Below are positions 19,233 to 27,853 of a stretch of DNA of 64,000 bases, in pieces. A program made the translations under genes and the position numbers. The notes beneath the pieces were generated by a model that saw nothing but the letters and a program-made list of their open reading frames with translations, had not been told where the DNA came from and did not search any database. This stretch comes from an uncultured Candidatus Poseidoniales archaeon (GTDB lineage Archaea; Thermoplasmatota; Poseidoniia; Poseidoniales; Thalassarchaeaceae): assembly GCA_905182515.1 (NCBI GenBank), contig CAJJBW010000006.1, positions 1 to 64,000 of the forward strand, in the 5' to 3' direction. How positions within the stretch are numbered: position 1 is the first letter of the stretch; every line of letters starts with the position of its first letter.

Positions 19233-20335
19233 TATTTATTCTCCTTGAAATCTAAACTTATGGAATTAATACAATATCTATTGTTACCATATTCATTGGG
19301 CCCATCATCAAATATATGCCCTAAATGAGAATCACATTGTGAACACCTAACTTCGACACGTTTCATTCCATGGCTGGTGTCAATCACCTTCTTAATTTTA
19401 GCATCACTATGTTCACTGTGGAATGCAGGCCATCCGCAATTAGAATTATATTTCATATCTGAAGTGAAGAGCAATATATTGCAATTGTAACATCTATATT
19501 CTCCTTCATCGAAATGATCATCATATTTCCCTGTAAATCCTCTTTCTGTACCATTATTTCTAGTTACATGATGCCTTAATTCTATTTCTAATGCATTTTT
19601 TAGTATTTCTTCCCAAGGTTTAACGTACTCTATGGGGTCTATTCTACCTATAGAATGGAATGCCAATATTCTTTCAACATCGGAACCACTTTTGCCACTT
19701 GATCTTCCCTTGCTATCTGGATTATAGGATGTTATTGTATTTGCAAAAATTGTATCAAAACTGATGCCTAAGATCTGACATGATTTCAACGCATCTTCCA
19801 ATATATATTTTTTATTTCCTTCGATGAATGGTAGATAAAAAGAAACTTTCTCTGAATCCCAATTACCTAATGAAAATGAATTATTTATTGATTCATAAAA
19901 TTCTGGCCTACAATCAGGATAAATTGTATGATCTCCAGAATGTACACCCAATGCTATTTGGACGTCAGTGTTATGTAAATTTGATAATGATATAGCATAG
20001 CCATAAAGGATAGAAGAGAATATTGCATTTCTATTAGGGACTACAGTTAATTTCATTTGATCTTCTTCATAATGGCCTTCTGGAATATTAATTTTAGGAT
20101 CTGTTAACGCTGAACTTAATAAGTTCATTGCACTTGTTAAATCTATTATTTTATGATCAATTTTATGGCCATTTTCTCTCAAGAACATTATATTATTTTT
20201 AGCTTTAATTAATTCTAATTTATGTTTTTGCCCGTAATCAAAAGATATGCAACTAACCTCGTAACCATTAGATAATAAATTAATTAACAAACTAGTGGAA
20301 TCCATTCCTCCGCTTAAAGATAGGATTGCTCTCAT
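19232..20335 (-). CDS. queC: QueC (preQ0 synthase) fused to methionine-R-sulfoxide reductase MsrB
   Basis: A 367-residue fusion. Residues 1-237 are QueC: P-loop 'LSLSGGMDSTSLL', 'SFDYGQKHKLE', 'VVPNRNAIFSS', 'YPDCRPEFYESIN'. Residues about 248-367 are a complete MsrB: 'VTRNNGTERGFTGKYDDH', zinc pairs CYNC and CSQC, 'NCGWPAFHSE', 'DTSHGMKRVEVRC' and the catalytic 'YCINSISLDF'. Strikingly, the four zinc cysteines of QueC are all replaced in register: TCY becomes TSY (Ser203), and the CxxCxxC becomes S213-x-x-S216-x-x-D219. ATG 20335 overlaps the queE stop as TAATG. The operon context supports preQ0 synthesis; what the reductase half does there is unknown. Confidence 0.9.
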   Translation of the reverse strand: MRAILSLSGGMDSTSLLINLLSNGYEVSCISFDYGQKHKLELIKAKNNIMFLRENGHKIDHKIIDLTSAMNLLSSALTDPKINIPEGHYEEDQMKLTVVPNRNAIFSSILYGYAISLSNLHNTDVQIALGVHSGDHTIYPDCRPEFYESINNSFSLGNWDSEKVSFYLPFIEGNKKYILEDALKSCQILGISFDTIFANTITSYNPDSKGRSSGKSGSDVERILAFHSIGRIDPIEYVKPWEEILKNALEIELRHHVTRNNGTERGFTGKYDDHFDEGEYRCYNCNILLFTSDMKYNSNCGWPAFHSEHSDAKIKKVIDTSHGMKRVEVRCSQCDSHLGHIFDDGPNEYGNNRYCINSISLDFKENK

Positions 20336-20931
20336 TAATCCACCCCCATCCATTTATGTGTTTGAAGTGATAATCTCCATTCAGGATTATTTTTTACAAT
20401 ATCTTCACATATTGTAAAATTCTTACCATTCCATTCTATTGTTTCATTTTCAAAGTAACATGGTTGAATATATAAGTGATCAAAACCAGTCTTTAATTCA
20501 TCATAAATAACTAAGTCTTGACCACAATAAACTACCTTTAATTCATTTCCTTTACGTTGTATAATTTTAGAGTTAGGATATAATTGATCTTTAGGAGATA
20601 CGCATATCCAGTCTATTATATTAGGAACTGGAATAGTACCATTAGTCTCTACTGACAACGTTACATCATATTTTTTTAATTCTTTTCCAATTGTATCAAG
20701 ATCTTGTAAACAAGGTTCCCCACCTGTGAAAATTACTCTTTTACAATTGAAGGATAAAATTTTCTTTACTATGTCATCTAGAAACATCTCTTCATAATCT
20801 AGAAAATTAGTATCACACCATTCACACCTTAAATTACAATTTCCAAATCTAACAAAAATATGAGGTACTCCTGTATGATATGCTTCACCTTGTACCGAGT
20901 AGAATATTTCTACTATTGGATATTTTATCAT
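20335..20931 (-). CDS. queE: QueE, 7-carboxy-7-deazaguanine synthase
   Basis: Radical SAM enzyme that contracts the pterin ring to 7-carboxy-7-deazaguanine. The cluster motif is CNLRCEWC (C-x3-C-x2-C) in 'RFGNCNLRCEWCDTNF', preceded by the QueE hallmark 'EIFYSVQGEAYHTGVPHIFV' and followed by 'VIFTGGEPCLQ'. The ATG at 20931 follows an AGGAGTG site and gives the usual N terminus. It sits between folE and queC, with stop/start overlap into queC. Confidence 0.94.
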   Translation of the reverse strand: MIKYPIVEIFYSVQGEAYHTGVPHIFVRFGNCNLRCEWCDTNFLDYEEMFLDDIVKKILSFNCKRVIFTGGEPCLQDLDTIGKELKKYDVTLSVETNGTIPVPNIIDWICVSPKDQLYPNSKIIQRKGNELKVVYCGQDLVIYDELKTGFDHLYIQPCYFENETIEWNGKNFTICEDIVKNNPEWRLSLQTHKWMGVD

Positions 20932-20946
20932 ATTAAACACTCCTAA

Positions 20947-21525
20947 CTATTTCATTCCAATAAGTTTTAATAATTCACTTCTAGCTTCCGGTTTTTTCAA
21001 AAATACACCTTTCATTGTTGACGTTGTCATTATGCTGTTTTGTTTCTTAATTCCTCTACATTTCATGCAACCATGTGATGCGTTGATTATTACAGCCGCA
21101 CCTAATGGATTCAAGTATTTTTCCAAATCATCGGCAATACACTTTGTAATTCTTTCTTGGTTTTGTAATTGTCTGGCATGTTTTTCTACTAACCTAGCTA
21201 GTTTACTAATTCCAACGATTCTATCTATTGGTATATATGCAATATGCGCAGATCCACTAAAAGGTAGCATATGGTGTTCACATGTTGAATGAAACTCTAT
21301 ATCTTTTAACAAAACTATTCCATCATATCCTTCAGAATTAAATGTTGAATTTAATATTTCTTTCGAACTTATTTTATATCCGGCATATAATTCTTCATAA
21401 GAATCTATCACTCTTTTTGAGGTATCTAAAACTCCTTCTCTAAGATTACCGTCTATATTCTCAATATATCTTACTAATGTTTCTATAGCACTTTCTGCAT
21501 CAATTTTATTAGGTATTCTACTCAT
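20947..21525 (-). CDS. folE: GTP cyclohydrolase I (FolE type)
   Basis: Converts GTP to dihydroneopterin triphosphate, the entry step for folates and 7-deazaguanines. The zinc ligands are seen in 'STCEHHMLPFSGSAHIAYIP' and 'SHGCMKCRGIKKQNSIMTTS'; 'VGISKLARLVEKHARQLQNQ' is also diagnostic. This is the bacterial-type FolE-I rather than the archaeal MptA/FolE2 form, suggesting past lateral acquisition. It follows the RHH gene by four bases, with a GGAGATAG-like site in the overlap region. Confidence 0.94.
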   Translation of the reverse strand: MSRIPNKIDAESAIETLVRYIENIDGNLREGVLDTSKRVIDSYEELYAGYKISSKEILNSTFNSEGYDGIVLLKDIEFHSTCEHHMLPFSGSAHIAYIPIDRIVGISKLARLVEKHARQLQNQERITKCIADDLEKYLNPLGAAVIINASHGCMKCRGIKKQNSIMTTSTMKGVFLKKPEARSELLKLIGMK

Positions 21526-21529
21526 AATT

Positions 21530-21694
21530 CTATCTCCTTCCGTGATATTGATCTATGGCATCTAACTGGTCTAACATTTTCCTACATGCTGTTCTAATAG
21601 AATCAGCAACTGAAATAAATTTCTTTGTATCACCTATATGTGTTTTTAAATCATTCAAAATTTCTTCAGGCATGTCTAAACTTATCTTTGGCAC
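21530..21694 (-). CDS. Ribbon-helix-helix (CopG/Arc-like) regulator
   Basis: A 54-residue protein opening with 'PKISLDMPEEILNDLKTHIG', a classic RHH beta-strand and first helix, then 'KKFISVADSIRTACRKMLDQ' as the second helix. Such dimers insert the strand in the DNA major groove. The start is GTG at 21694; the stop is four bases before folE, so it is the first gene of the preQ0 operon. A palindrome 42 bases upstream of its start is a plausible autoregulatory operator. The gene is too short for most gene-length cut-offs. Confidence 0.85.
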   Translation of the reverse strand: MPKISLDMPEEILNDLKTHIGDTKKFISVADSIRTACRKMLDQLDAIDQYHGRR

Positions 21695-21735
21695 TTCTTT
21701 ATCGCAGAGTATTTGTCTAATAAATATTACCAGAG

Positions 21736-21751
21736 TAATACCGGAGTATTA
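21736..21751. promoter_or_regulatory. Inverted repeat upstream of the RHH-folE-queE-queC-queD operon
   Basis: TAATAC and GTATTA flank a four-base CGGA spacer, giving a 16-base dyad about 42 bp before the RHH start. Two overlapping direct copies of GAGTA also occur. Size and placement suit a dimeric RHH operator, but binding is inference. Confidence 0.5.
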
Positions 21752-21766
21752 TTTAATTTTATAATA

Positions 21767-22066
21767 TCATCTTTTACTTTCAATTAAAACATCTAAATCT
21801 GGATAGTTATTCATTAAAGAACTAACTTTCTCCTTTAATCTCTTTAGTTGCAAGCCTGCTTCCTCACTAGTTACTCCTTGGGTTAATAAATTAGAAATTA
21901 AAGATAACCCGCCTTGAATTATCCCTGCATCTAAGAATGCATCATTAGAAATTTCTCCTGTAGCCCTTAAGATCTCTAAAGTATTTTGTAAGTAAATTAC
22001 TTCAGCATTTAAATGTTCAATTTTGGAAATATCAAGATAATTTAAACCTTCTAGAATGGTCTTCAT
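21767..22066 (-). CDS. Small helical protein of unknown function
   Basis: A 99-residue, mostly helical soluble protein: 'SKIEHLNAEVIYLQNTLEIL' and 'EAGLQLKRLKEKVSSLMNNY' look amphipathic or weakly coiled-coil. No motif or family recognised. It lies 18 bp downstream of the methylmalonyl-CoA epimerase gene on the same strand and may be in that transcript. It is followed by the promoter region of the preQ0 operon. Confidence 0.6.
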   Translation of the reverse strand: MKTILEGLNYLDISKIEHLNAEVIYLQNTLEILRATGEISNDAFLDAGIIQGGLSLISNLLTQGVTSEEAGLQLKRLKEKVSSLMNNYPDLDVLIESKR

Positions 22067-22084
22067 AGGCGACCGGCTGATTGA

Positions 22085-22507
22085 TTACTTTTGATTATTT
22101 GTAATTTTATGCTGTATTAATTCTATCAACACACCACCTGTAGAATTAGGATGTATGAAAGATATTAATCTTCCATCTGCTCCTTGGGTAGGGATTTCAT
22201 TGATGATCTTTATACCGAAAGATTTGAGTTTAACAATTATATCAATTATATTATCCACACAGATTGCTATTTGTTGGATTCCCGGGCCATTATTGACCAG
22301 AAACTTTCCAATAGGCGTATCTTTTGACAAAGGTTCTAATAATTCTATCTTTGGACCCTCTGATGCACTTAAATATTGTACTTTTACTCCTTGGTCCTCT
22401 ACAATATGTTGACCAGATTTTTTAAAACCCAATAATTCCCAAATGGTTATACTATCAGTTATGGAGTGTGTTGCAATACCTATATGATCAATATTTATTT
22501 TATTCAT
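22085..22507 (-). CDS. mce: Methylmalonyl-CoA epimerase
   Basis: A 140-residue vicinal-oxygen-chelate protein. Metal ligands are the His in 'NIDHIGIATHSI', a glutamine or histidine near 'PGIQQIAICVDNI', and the Glu in 'TGGVLIELIQH'. It interconverts (S)- and (R)-methylmalonyl-CoA, linking propionyl-CoA carboxylation to the mutase. Its ATG comes immediately after the mutase stop (TAAATG), so the two steps are co-expressed. Confidence 0.92.
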   Translation of the reverse strand: MNKINIDHIGIATHSITDSITIWELLGFKKSGQHIVEDQGVKVQYLSASEGPKIELLEPLSKDTPIGKFLVNNGPGIQQIAICVDNIIDIIVKLKSFGIKIINEIPTQGADGRLISFIHPNSTGGVLIELIQHKITNNQK

Positions 22508-24037
22508 TTAAACACCACTTGGCGATACCCATGTACCGAAAACATCCCTCATAACTCCATTGATTTCCCCTAATGTTGCTTTGGACCTTATGGCATCAAT
22601 TATGGATTCCATTATGTTTTCTTCAGAATTACAGGTATCACGTAAATTTTGTAAAGCCTTTTTAACAATTTTATCGTTTCTATTTAATTTAAAATTCATT
22701 AATTTTTCGATTTGATTTTGCGTAGCTTCAATTTCAATCTTTTGAGCTTCCAGAGTCTTATCTCCCTCACTTACATGTTTATTCACGCCTATGACATTTA
22801 TATCCCCTGATTCCACTCCCTTGAGATGCTTCCAAGCACTTTCATGAATAATTCTTTGTTGATAACCTGATTTTACACAATGCATCGCTCCTCCTAATTT
22901 AGCAATATCATCCATTATTATTTTTGAATCTCTAATTAAATTATTCGTCAGATCATCAATTACTTTAGAACCATTGAAAATATTGGGAAAATCTATTACA
23001 CCTATTTCAGATTCAATTATCTGTTGAGTTCTTAGAGCGATAGTAACGGCATCATCAGTTGGCAATCCAATAGCCTCATCATAACTGTTAGTATGTAAGG
23101 ACTGAGTGCCCCCTAAGACTGCAGATAATGCCTGAAACGCTACTCTTATTGTATTGTTCATTGGTTGTTGAGCAGTTAATGTGACACCTGAGGTTTGAGT
23201 ATGAAATCTTAGCATAGAAGATTTTGGATTTTTAGGATTATAATCATTCATAATATCAAACCACATTGTTCTAGCTGCTCTAAATTTACATATCTCTTCA
23301 AAGAAATTATTATGGCAACCGAAAAAGAATGAAACTCTTGGAGCAAAATCATCGACTTCTAAGCCGCTATCTATGGCACTTTGGACATAATATAGGGCAT
23401 TGGACAATGTTAATGCTATTTCTTCAGTAGCCGTACAACCAGCCTCTCTAATGTGATATCCACTAACAGAGATAGTATTCCATTTTGGTATATTTATATT
23501 ACACCACTTCATTAAATCTGTAGTTAATCTAATGGAATGTTTTGGGGGAAATATGTATAATCCTCTGGCTATATATTCTTTTAATATATCATTTTGGACT
23601 GTACCATTAAGTTTATCACGAGGTATTCCATTTTCGTCTGCTAAAGCTACATAAAGTGCTAGTAACGTAGTAGCAGGAGCATTTATTGTCATTGATGTAG
23701 AAACCTTAGAAAGATCTATTTTATCGAATAAAATTCTCATATCTTCTATGGAGTCTATTGCTACGCCAACCTTTCCAACTTCACCTAATGACATATCATC
23801 ATCAGAATCAAGTCCTAATTGTGTCGGTAAATCAAATGCAACTGATAATCCAGTTTGACCTTTGTCCAATAACTTTCTAAATCTCATATTAGTTTCACTG
23901 GCGGTTGAAAATCCAGCATATTGCCTCATAGTCCATACTTTTTCTTGGTACATTCCGGGATAAATTCCACTTGTGTAAGGTGGTTCACCTGGTGACTCCG
24001 AGTTTGACATGTATTGGCGGAAGTAGTAACTTGACAT
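22508..24037 (-). CDS. mcmA: Methylmalonyl-CoA mutase, catalytic subunit
   Basis: Matches the TIM-barrel large subunit: 'GEPPYTSGIYPGMYQEKVWT' at the N terminus, 'MRQYAGFSTASETNMRFRKL', 'GQTGLSVAFDLPTQLGLDSD', 'RLTTDLMKWC', 'SGYHIREAGCTATEEIALTL' and 'LRTQQIIESEIGV'. It isomerises methylmalonyl-CoA to succinyl-CoA with adenosylcobalamin. The B12-binding domain is absent, as usual for archaeal split mutases, so a separate small subunit must be encoded elsewhere. The start is ATG 24037 (TTG 24043 also possible). It lies between an FKBP gene and the epimerase. Confidence 0.93.
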   Translation of the reverse strand: MSSYYFRQYMSNSESPGEPPYTSGIYPGMYQEKVWTMRQYAGFSTASETNMRFRKLLDKGQTGLSVAFDLPTQLGLDSDDDMSLGEVGKVGVAIDSIEDMRILFDKIDLSKVSTSMTINAPATTLLALYVALADENGIPRDKLNGTVQNDILKEYIARGLYIFPPKHSIRLTTDLMKWCNINIPKWNTISVSGYHIREAGCTATEEIALTLSNALYYVQSAIDSGLEVDDFAPRVSFFFGCHNNFFEEICKFRAARTMWFDIMNDYNPKNPKSSMLRFHTQTSGVTLTAQQPMNNTIRVAFQALSAVLGGTQSLHTNSYDEAIGLPTDDAVTIALRTQQIIESEIGVIDFPNIFNGSKVIDDLTNNLIRDSKIIMDDIAKLGGAMHCVKSGYQQRIIHESAWKHLKGVESGDINVIGVNKHVSEGDKTLEAQKIEIEATQNQIEKLMNFKLNRNDKIVKKALQNLRDTCNSEENIMESIIDAIRSKATLGEINGVMRDVFGTWVSPSGV

Positions 24038-24048
24038 GAACAATGCGA

Positions 24049-24528
24049 TTAATGTTGGTGTCCATGAGCACCATGAGCATGCTTATGAGATACTTCTTCT
24101 TCGCTTCCATCCCTTATTTCAGTAACCGTTACTACGAATTTTAATATTTTTCCAGCCATAGGGTGGTTAAAATCTACGTTTACTAAATCATCGCCGACTT
24201 CTTTGATTGTAAATTGCATTGGGCCATTATCACTTTGTGCTTGAAACATCATTCCTTCTTCTAATTCTTCTGGAAACTGGTCTCTTGGCATTTCTTGTAT
24301 GGCTTCTTCATTTCTATTTCCATATGCATCTTCAGGAGTTAAGGTAAATTCCCTTGTTTCATCTATTTCTGCACCCATTAATTCTCTTTCAAATCCTTCT
24401 ATCATATTTTTATGACCTACTAAAAATGCCATAGGATCTCTATCTTTACTTGAATCGAACACTTCTCCACTATCGGGAAATGTTCCTGTATAATGCACTG
24501 TTACTACTTTATTATTTTCTACTTTAAT
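24049..24528 (-). CDS. slyD: SlyD-like FKBP-type peptidyl-prolyl isomerase
   Basis: FKBP core with chaperone insert-in-flap domain: 'VTVHYTGTFPDSGEVFDSS', 'MIEGFERELMGAEIDETREF', 'TPEDAYGNRNEEAIQEMPRD' and a histidine-rich tail (HKHAHGAHGHQH) suited to nickel or other metals. It assists folding by proline isomerisation. The first FKBP strand (KVENNKVVTV) lies upstream of the first GTG (24498) and has no ATG, GTG or TTG in frame; an ATT codon at 24528 sits four bases after AGGTGA, exactly where this genome places its starts. I therefore propose an ATT start; the conservative start is 24498. Confidence 0.85.
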   Translation of the reverse strand: MKVENNKVVTVHYTGTFPDSGEVFDSSKDRDPMAFLVGHKNMIEGFERELMGAEIDETREFTLTPEDAYGNRNEEAIQEMPRDQFPEELEEGMMFQAQSDNGPMQFTIKEVGDDLVNVDFNHPMAGKILKFVVTVTEIRDGSEEEVSHKHAHGAHGHQH

Positions 24529-24532
24529 ATAA

Positions 24533-25321
24533 TCACCTTCTTGTTGTATAATTATCTATTATTTTAGATAATGACTTGTGTTGTTTTTCATCCAAGATTC
24601 CTTCGTCTCTTTTCTCATCGATGTATTCTCGAGCTTCTTTAGTGGATTGCCTCTCACCTTTAGCCCATATACTAGCTAATAAATTAGATCTATATTCTTC
24701 AACCACATTTAACTTAATCAATAAACTCCTCATCTCATATTTATATTCCATATGTTTGCTTCTATCTAACCTTTTTAGTCTAGCAGCTGGTTGATAATTC
24801 TTCTGTCGAGATTTTCCTCTTGGTTTTCTTACAATTGGTTTAGGAGCAGTTTTTGCTTTGGTTATGCTAACTTTTGTAATTGATATTTCATTGGCTCTTA
24901 ATCTACTTTTTTCAATTAGTTCAAGAGCCTTTGTACTAGGCGCAACTTCTTCTTCAGTAACTAATATTTCTTTCTTCTTCTTTAGTCCTATGCCTTTTAT
25001 TGGTGATTTTCCTAAGATTTGTTGTTTTACTACTAAATCTACATCTCCGGTAGTATCTTCTAAAACATTATCTTCTTCTATTATTTCTTCAGTTATACCA
25101 TTTTCAACTACTTGTGAATTAATGGTATTAGTTTCATCTAATATTGGGTTGGAAACAATTTTTTTTTCAGGTATAGGGATGGCGGCTGAAGGCGGTCTAA
25201 CTGTAGATTTTTTGATAGTATGTTGTTTTCTCTCAACAACCGGTTTTTTAATCGGTCTCGGAGGCAAATTCCCTCCAAATACGTTACGAGGTTCGACCTT
25301 AGGCCTCTTTCTACGCTGCAC
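24533..25321 (-). CDS. Basic, partly disordered protein of unknown function
   Basis: A 262-residue protein. The first 170 residues are rich in Lys, Arg, Pro and Glu with no clear fold, including 'KRPKVEPRNVFGGNLPPRPI'. The last 80 residues look helical: 'KHMEYKYEMRSLLIKLNVVE', then 'SIWAKGERQSTKEAREYIDE'. The charged composition suggests nucleic-acid or ribosome association, but no domain is recognised. It ends AGG-TGA, overlapping the ribosome site for the FKBP gene, so the two are in one operon. Confidence 0.65.
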   Translation of the reverse strand: MQRRKRPKVEPRNVFGGNLPPRPIKKPVVERKQHTIKKSTVRPPSAAIPIPEKKIVSNPILDETNTINSQVVENGITEEIIEEDNVLEDTTGDVDLVVKQQILGKSPIKGIGLKKKKEILVTEEEVAPSTKALELIEKSRLRANEISITKVSITKAKTAPKPIVRKPRGKSRQKNYQPAARLKRLDRSKHMEYKYEMRSLLIKLNVVEEYRSNLLASIWAKGERQSTKEAREYIDEKRDEGILDEKQHKSLSKIIDNYTTRR

Positions 25322-25371
25322 TGTTCAATCAATCTCCAATCTTTCGACTTAAGAGGCTTTGATAAGGCTTT

Positions 25372-26379
25372 TTAATCCCATATTATTTCAGTATGGTCGG
25401 TCCTTAACATGGAATTAATACCACTTTCATCTAAATCAGTACTAAAACCAGCATTATAGAGTAGTCGCCCTAATTCGGCTATCATTGTACCATTATCAAC
25501 ACAAAACTTTTTATCAGGCCAGAATGCTTTTGCACCTCTCTCTTCACACATAATTTTGGCCATTTCTCTTAATCTAGAATTACATGCCACTCCTCCTCCT
25601 AATAATAATTCAAATTTACCAGTATGTGCCATGGCTCTTTCTGCTACTTCAATACAGGAAGCAAAAGCGTGTTCCTGTAACGACCAACATACGGACTCTA
25701 ACGAATCTCCATATTCTACTCTCCGTTGTGCAGCAGTTAACATGCCTGAAAATCCCATATCCATGCCTTGGACTCCATAAGGTAAATCGCATAACTGGTC
25801 TTGATAGTTTGGAACTTTTGTGTGTTTAAAAGATAATTTCTCTATTTTTGGACCTCCTGGGAATGGCATGCCATGAGCTCTACCAAACTTATCTAGCATA
25901 TTTCCAATTCCTATGTCTAATGTTTCCCCCATTACTCTATATTTATTTCTAGATTTAGCAATGACCTGAGTATTTCCGCCACTAACATATAACAATACAG
26001 GATCTACACATCCAGTTTGATTTCTACCAATTTCAATATGTGCTATGCAATGATTAACTCCAATTAATGGAACATCCCATGATTTTGATAATGCTCTTGC
26101 AATACTTGCCCCTACTCTCAAACACGGCCCTAATCCAGGTCCTTGACTAAACGCTACTGCTTCGATAGTGTTATTGATAAACATTTCAGAATTTATTACT
26201 TTAGACAATAGGTGAGGTGCATTTTCACAATGGTGATCCGCCGCTTCTCTTGGATGAATACCTCCTTCTTCTGGACGAAATAAATTTGAATGGGAGTCTG
26301 AAGTATTGCCATTTAAATCTACCATGCCAAATGATAACGTGTGGGCAGTGCTTTCTATCCCCAGAATTGCTCCGCCCAT
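25372..26379 (-). CDS. kae1: Kae1/TsaD, tRNA threonylcarbamoyladenosine synthase catalytic subunit
   Basis: ASKHA-fold protein of the universal Kae1/TsaD family: 'GGAILGIESTAHTLSFGMVD', 'HHCENAPHLLSKV', 'AFSQGPGLGPCLRVGASIAR', metal-binding 'GVNHCIAHIEIGR', 'LYVSGGNTQVIAK', and 'LLLGGGVACNSRLREM'. In archaea it is the catalytic part of KEOPS, placing t6A37 on ANN-decoding tRNAs. No Bud32 kinase is fused, unlike in many euryarchaea. The methionine at 26379 starts right at the conserved domain; the frame is open to 26466 but would overlap hutI. Confidence 0.94.
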   Translation of the reverse strand: MGGAILGIESTAHTLSFGMVDLNGNTSDSHSNLFRPEEGGIHPREAADHHCENAPHLLSKVINSEMFINNTIEAVAFSQGPGLGPCLRVGASIARALSKSWDVPLIGVNHCIAHIEIGRNQTGCVDPVLLYVSGGNTQVIAKSRNKYRVMGETLDIGIGNMLDKFGRAHGMPFPGGPKIEKLSFKHTKVPNYQDQLCDLPYGVQGMDMGFSGMLTAAQRRVEYGDSLESVCWSLQEHAFASCIEVAERAMAHTGKFELLLGGGVACNSRLREMAKIMCEERGAKAFWPDKKFCVDNGTMIAELGRLLYNAGFSTDLDESGINSMLRTDHTEIIWD

Positions 26380-26427
26380 ACACCCGGCTAGAGGTAGCCC
26401 TTTGAAGTATAACGCCTTCCTGTGGTC

Positions 26428-27720
26428 ATGAAGTCCATTATCATCAACTGTGGAGAGATTGCTCATTTGTCAAATGGGGATACATCGAAGCCTATTTCCG
26501 GACATGATATGTTAGATAAAGATAAATTAACTTATGAGTCTGGTAAAGCAATTATAATAGAAAATGGAATAATTACAAATATTGATGACAATGATGCCCT
26601 AATACAAGAATATATTCCTACTTTTAAAAAAGGTATGGTTGAAGTAAATGGAATTGGAGTAATCGATGCTAACGGCAATGCGCTTACTCCAGGTTTTGTT
26701 GACAGTCATACTCATTTGGTATGGTCAGGAGATAGAACAAATGAATTATCATTAAGACAGCAGGGGATGACATATTCTGAAATTTCAATAATTGGAGGTG
26801 GAATAAATAAAACGGTTCAAAAAACTAGAAGTACAAAATTTGATTTATTAGTAAATAAAACTTTGATTAGATCTAAAATTGCTATTGCACACGGTACAAC
26901 AACATTAGAAGCTAAAAGTGGATATGGACTTTCAAAGAAATCTGAAATAGAATCTCTTAAGGCTATAAGATCAGTTTCAAAAAATAGTCCATGTAATATA
27001 TTTTCTACTTGGTTAGGTGCACATGACTTTCCCAGTGAGTTGTCAAGATCTGATTATTTGGATCAACTTATTAATGAACAGTTACCAACTGTAGCATCAA
27101 AAAATTTAGCAAAATGGGTAGATGTTTTTTGCGAACCGGGTTGGTATAATTTAGAGGAAACTGAAATGATTATTAACGAATCTTCCAAATTAGGTTTAAA
27201 GTCTAGATTACATGTAGATGAGTTCGTAGATTCAGGTGGTTTGAAATTGGCAGCAGATCTTGGTTCTGTTAGTGGAGATCACGTAGCATACTCAAATGAC
27301 GATTCTAGAGATTACGCATCCAAGGCTGGTACGATGCAAACATTCTTGCCTGGGACGCCCTATGTTTTAGGAAAAGAAATATCTTTACCTATAGCCAAAT
27401 GTATTGATGAAAATTGGAATTTTTCTATAGCAAGTGATTTTAATCCTAACTGTCCATCATTATCATTACCATTTGTTGGTAGCTTACTTTCTCATAGACT
27501 AAACATTGATCCAATAGTATCATTAATTGCGGTAACTAGAAATCCTGCCACTACAATATATGAAAATAATATTCGTGGCAATATTAAAATCGGATCTCCA
27601 GCTGATATCAATATATTATGGTCATCATACATAGATGGGTGGTGCCAGACTCCTGGTATCAATCCAATTTCAAAAACTATAATTAACGGAATAGTTGAAA
27701 ATTCAAATAATACAATATGA
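26428..27720 (+). CDS. hutI: Imidazolonepropionase
   Basis: Amidohydrolase of histidine degradation, opening imidazolone propionate to N-formimino-glutamate. The metal motif 'FVDSHTHLVWSGDR' with 'NELSLRQQGMTYSEISIIGG' is specific for HutI, followed by 'TTLEAKSGYGLS', 'DVFCEPGWY', 'LHVDEFVDSGG', and 'ASDFNPNCPS'. The ATG at 26428 is preferred over GTG 26422. It is divergent from kae1 and on the opposite strand to the rest of the hut genes about 1.3 kb away. Confidence 0.95.
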   Translation: MKSIIINCGEIAHLSNGDTSKPISGHDMLDKDKLTYESGKAIIIENGIITNIDDNDALIQEYIPTFKKGMVEVNGIGVIDANGNALTPGFVDSHTHLVWSGDRTNELSLRQQGMTYSEISIIGGGINKTVQKTRSTKFDLLVNKTLIRSKIAIAHGTTTLEAKSGYGLSKKSEIESLKAIRSVSKNSPCNIFSTWLGAHDFPSELSRSDYLDQLINEQLPTVASKNLAKWVDVFCEPGWYNLEETEMIINESSKLGLKSRLHVDEFVDSGGLKLAADLGSVSGDHVAYSNDDSRDYASKAGTMQTFLPGTPYVLGKEISLPIAKCIDENWNFSIASDFNPNCPSLSLPFVGSLLSHRLNIDPIVSLIAVTRNPATTIYENNIRGNIKIGSPADINILWSSYIDGWCQTPGINPISKTIINGIVENSNNTI

Positions 27721-27853
27721 AAATACTATAAATTATATATAGGTAAGTAACTATAATAATGGTATATCAATAAATATAATATTAATTCAATATACTTTTT
27801 TTAATATTGATACATATCATAACACACCAATGATAATTTAGCGAGTGCGGTAT

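Noticed and set aside
21555-21764. Plus-strand frame of 69 codons
   Set aside because: It is the antisense of the RHH regulator gene and its promoter; the minus strand shows a clear family match.
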